DNA of 64,000 bases from the NCBI RefSeq assembly GCF_000378625.1, contig NZ_KB905160.1:27024-91023 (forward strand), given 5' to 3'. The notes under the pieces were generated by a model. It searched no databases. It saw only the letters and a program-made list of their open reading frames with translations, and was not told the DNA's origin. Made by a program: the position numbers and the translations under genes. The DNA is from Colwellia piezophila ATCC BAA-637 (GTDB lineage Bacteria; Pseudomonadota; Gammaproteobacteria; Enterobacterales; Alteromonadaceae). How positions within the stretch are numbered: the stretch's first letter is position 1; every line of letters begins with the position of its first letter. Positions 63,550 to 64,000 of the stretch are shown here, piece by piece.

Positions 63550-64000
63550 ATGCAGCATAATTACCAAGATCTCATTGCTCTGTTCGAGCAAGTTTTTTTC
63601 AAACAATATAATACCCGTTTAATTAAGGGCGGTGACGAGCCATTGTATGCTCCTGCCGATGAACACTGTGCCTATCATCAAATTATTTTTGCTCACGGCT
63701 ATTTTGCCAGTGCTTTGCATGAAATTTCCCATTGGTGCCATGCCGGTGAACAAAGACGACTGTTAGAAGATTTTGGCTATTGGTATATTCCGGATGGCCG
63801 CAATGAGCAACAACAAAAAAAGTTTGAGCAAGTTGAAGTGATCCCACAAGCCCTTGAATGGGCTTTTAATGTCGCCGCGCAAAAAAAGTTTCATACCTCA
63901 GCAGACAACCTTAATGGTTACCTTGGTGATACTGCGGGCTTTAAAGCTAAGGTACACCAGCAAGTATTAACCTTTATCGAACATGGTTTTCCCCCTAGAG
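63550..64000 (+). CDS. epmC: Elongation factor P hydroxylase (partial, C-terminus off the right edge)
   Basis: The first 150 residues are visible from the ATG at 63550. YAPADEHCAYHQIIFAHGYF, then SALHEISHWCHAGEQRRLL and DFGYWYIPDGRN, are typical of EpmC/YfcM. HEISHWCHAG holds the iron ligands. It hydroxylates the modified lysine of EF-P. The frame is open to the last base. Confidence 0.9.
   Translation, partial: MQHNYQDLIALFEQVFFKQYNTRLIKGGDEPLYAPADEHCAYHQIIFAHGYFASALHEISHWCHAGEQRRLLEDFGYWYIPDGRNEQQQKKFEQVEVIPQALEWAFNVAAQKKFHTSADNLNGYLGDTAGFKAKVHQQVLTFIEHGFPPR

Noticed and set aside
1..64000. CRISPR array or cas genes
   Set aside because: No regularly spaced direct repeats with unique spacers, and no Cas-like protein.

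Overview
The window reads as an AT-rich marine gammaproteobacterial chromosome, most like Colwelliaceae or other Alteromonadales. This is inferred from gene content and order, not from a database match. The conserved core carries the classic gammaproteobacterial block ssrA-smpB-ratA-rnfH-bamE-recN-nadK-grpE, followed by dnaK-dnaJ, an Lrp-type regulator, a complete mrp Na+/H+ antiporter operon and the start of epmC. A second core segment (about 7.3-16.6 kb) holds an alcohol dehydrogenase, an ECF sigma operon, an FKBP isomerase, a phosphoribosyltransferase and a ZntR-type regulator with its metal permease.

Accessory DNA fills the rest. (1) Positions 1-7191 are the integrase end of an island inserted at the 3' end of tRNA-Arg(CCT). 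It carries a P4-type integrase, an AlpA-like regulator, a secreted nuclease and several unknown proteins, and it runs off the left edge. (2) From about 16.85 to 46.6 kb the chromosome is filled with DNA stacked at the 3' end of ssrA (tmRNA). The right part (24.3-46.6 kb) is a mobilizable island. It has a tyrosine integrase beside ssrA, a relaxase with a MobC-like partner, an iteron-type origin with a Rep-like protein, an MqsR-type toxin with a Panacea-type antitoxin, a type I restriction system with an Mrr-like enzyme, an ArdC-like antirestriction protein, and a run of six unknown small genes. The left part (16.85-24.3 kb) is an array of short segments with no integrase. They are separated by diverged copies of a repeat of about 150-290 bp, made of a rho-independent terminator and a 12-14 nt match to the tmRNA 3' end. 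These segments carry a DUF3016-type lipoprotein, small membrane or secreted proteins, a DUF1643 protein, a HEPN-like gene with integron-like boundaries, and an HNH endonuclease.

Smaller mobile elements are visible directly. A 226-bp MITE has perfect 17-bp terminal inverted repeats and a 6-bp target duplication, just upstream of the ZntR-type promoter. A Y1-transposase (RAYT-like) element has landed inside one copy of the ssrA-flank repeat and split it cleanly.

Regulation is unusually readable. There are sigma-32-type promoters before grpE and dnaK, a LexA box before recN, a 20-bp-spacer MerR promoter before the zntR-like gene, twin palindromes over the toxin-antitoxin promoter, and many bidirectional terminators. 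The most promising undescribed feature is the ssrA-anchored array of small cassettes. The iteron/Rep module, the unknown six-gene operon with its upstream candidate RNA, and the ECF sigma/membrane/coiled-coil operon come next.
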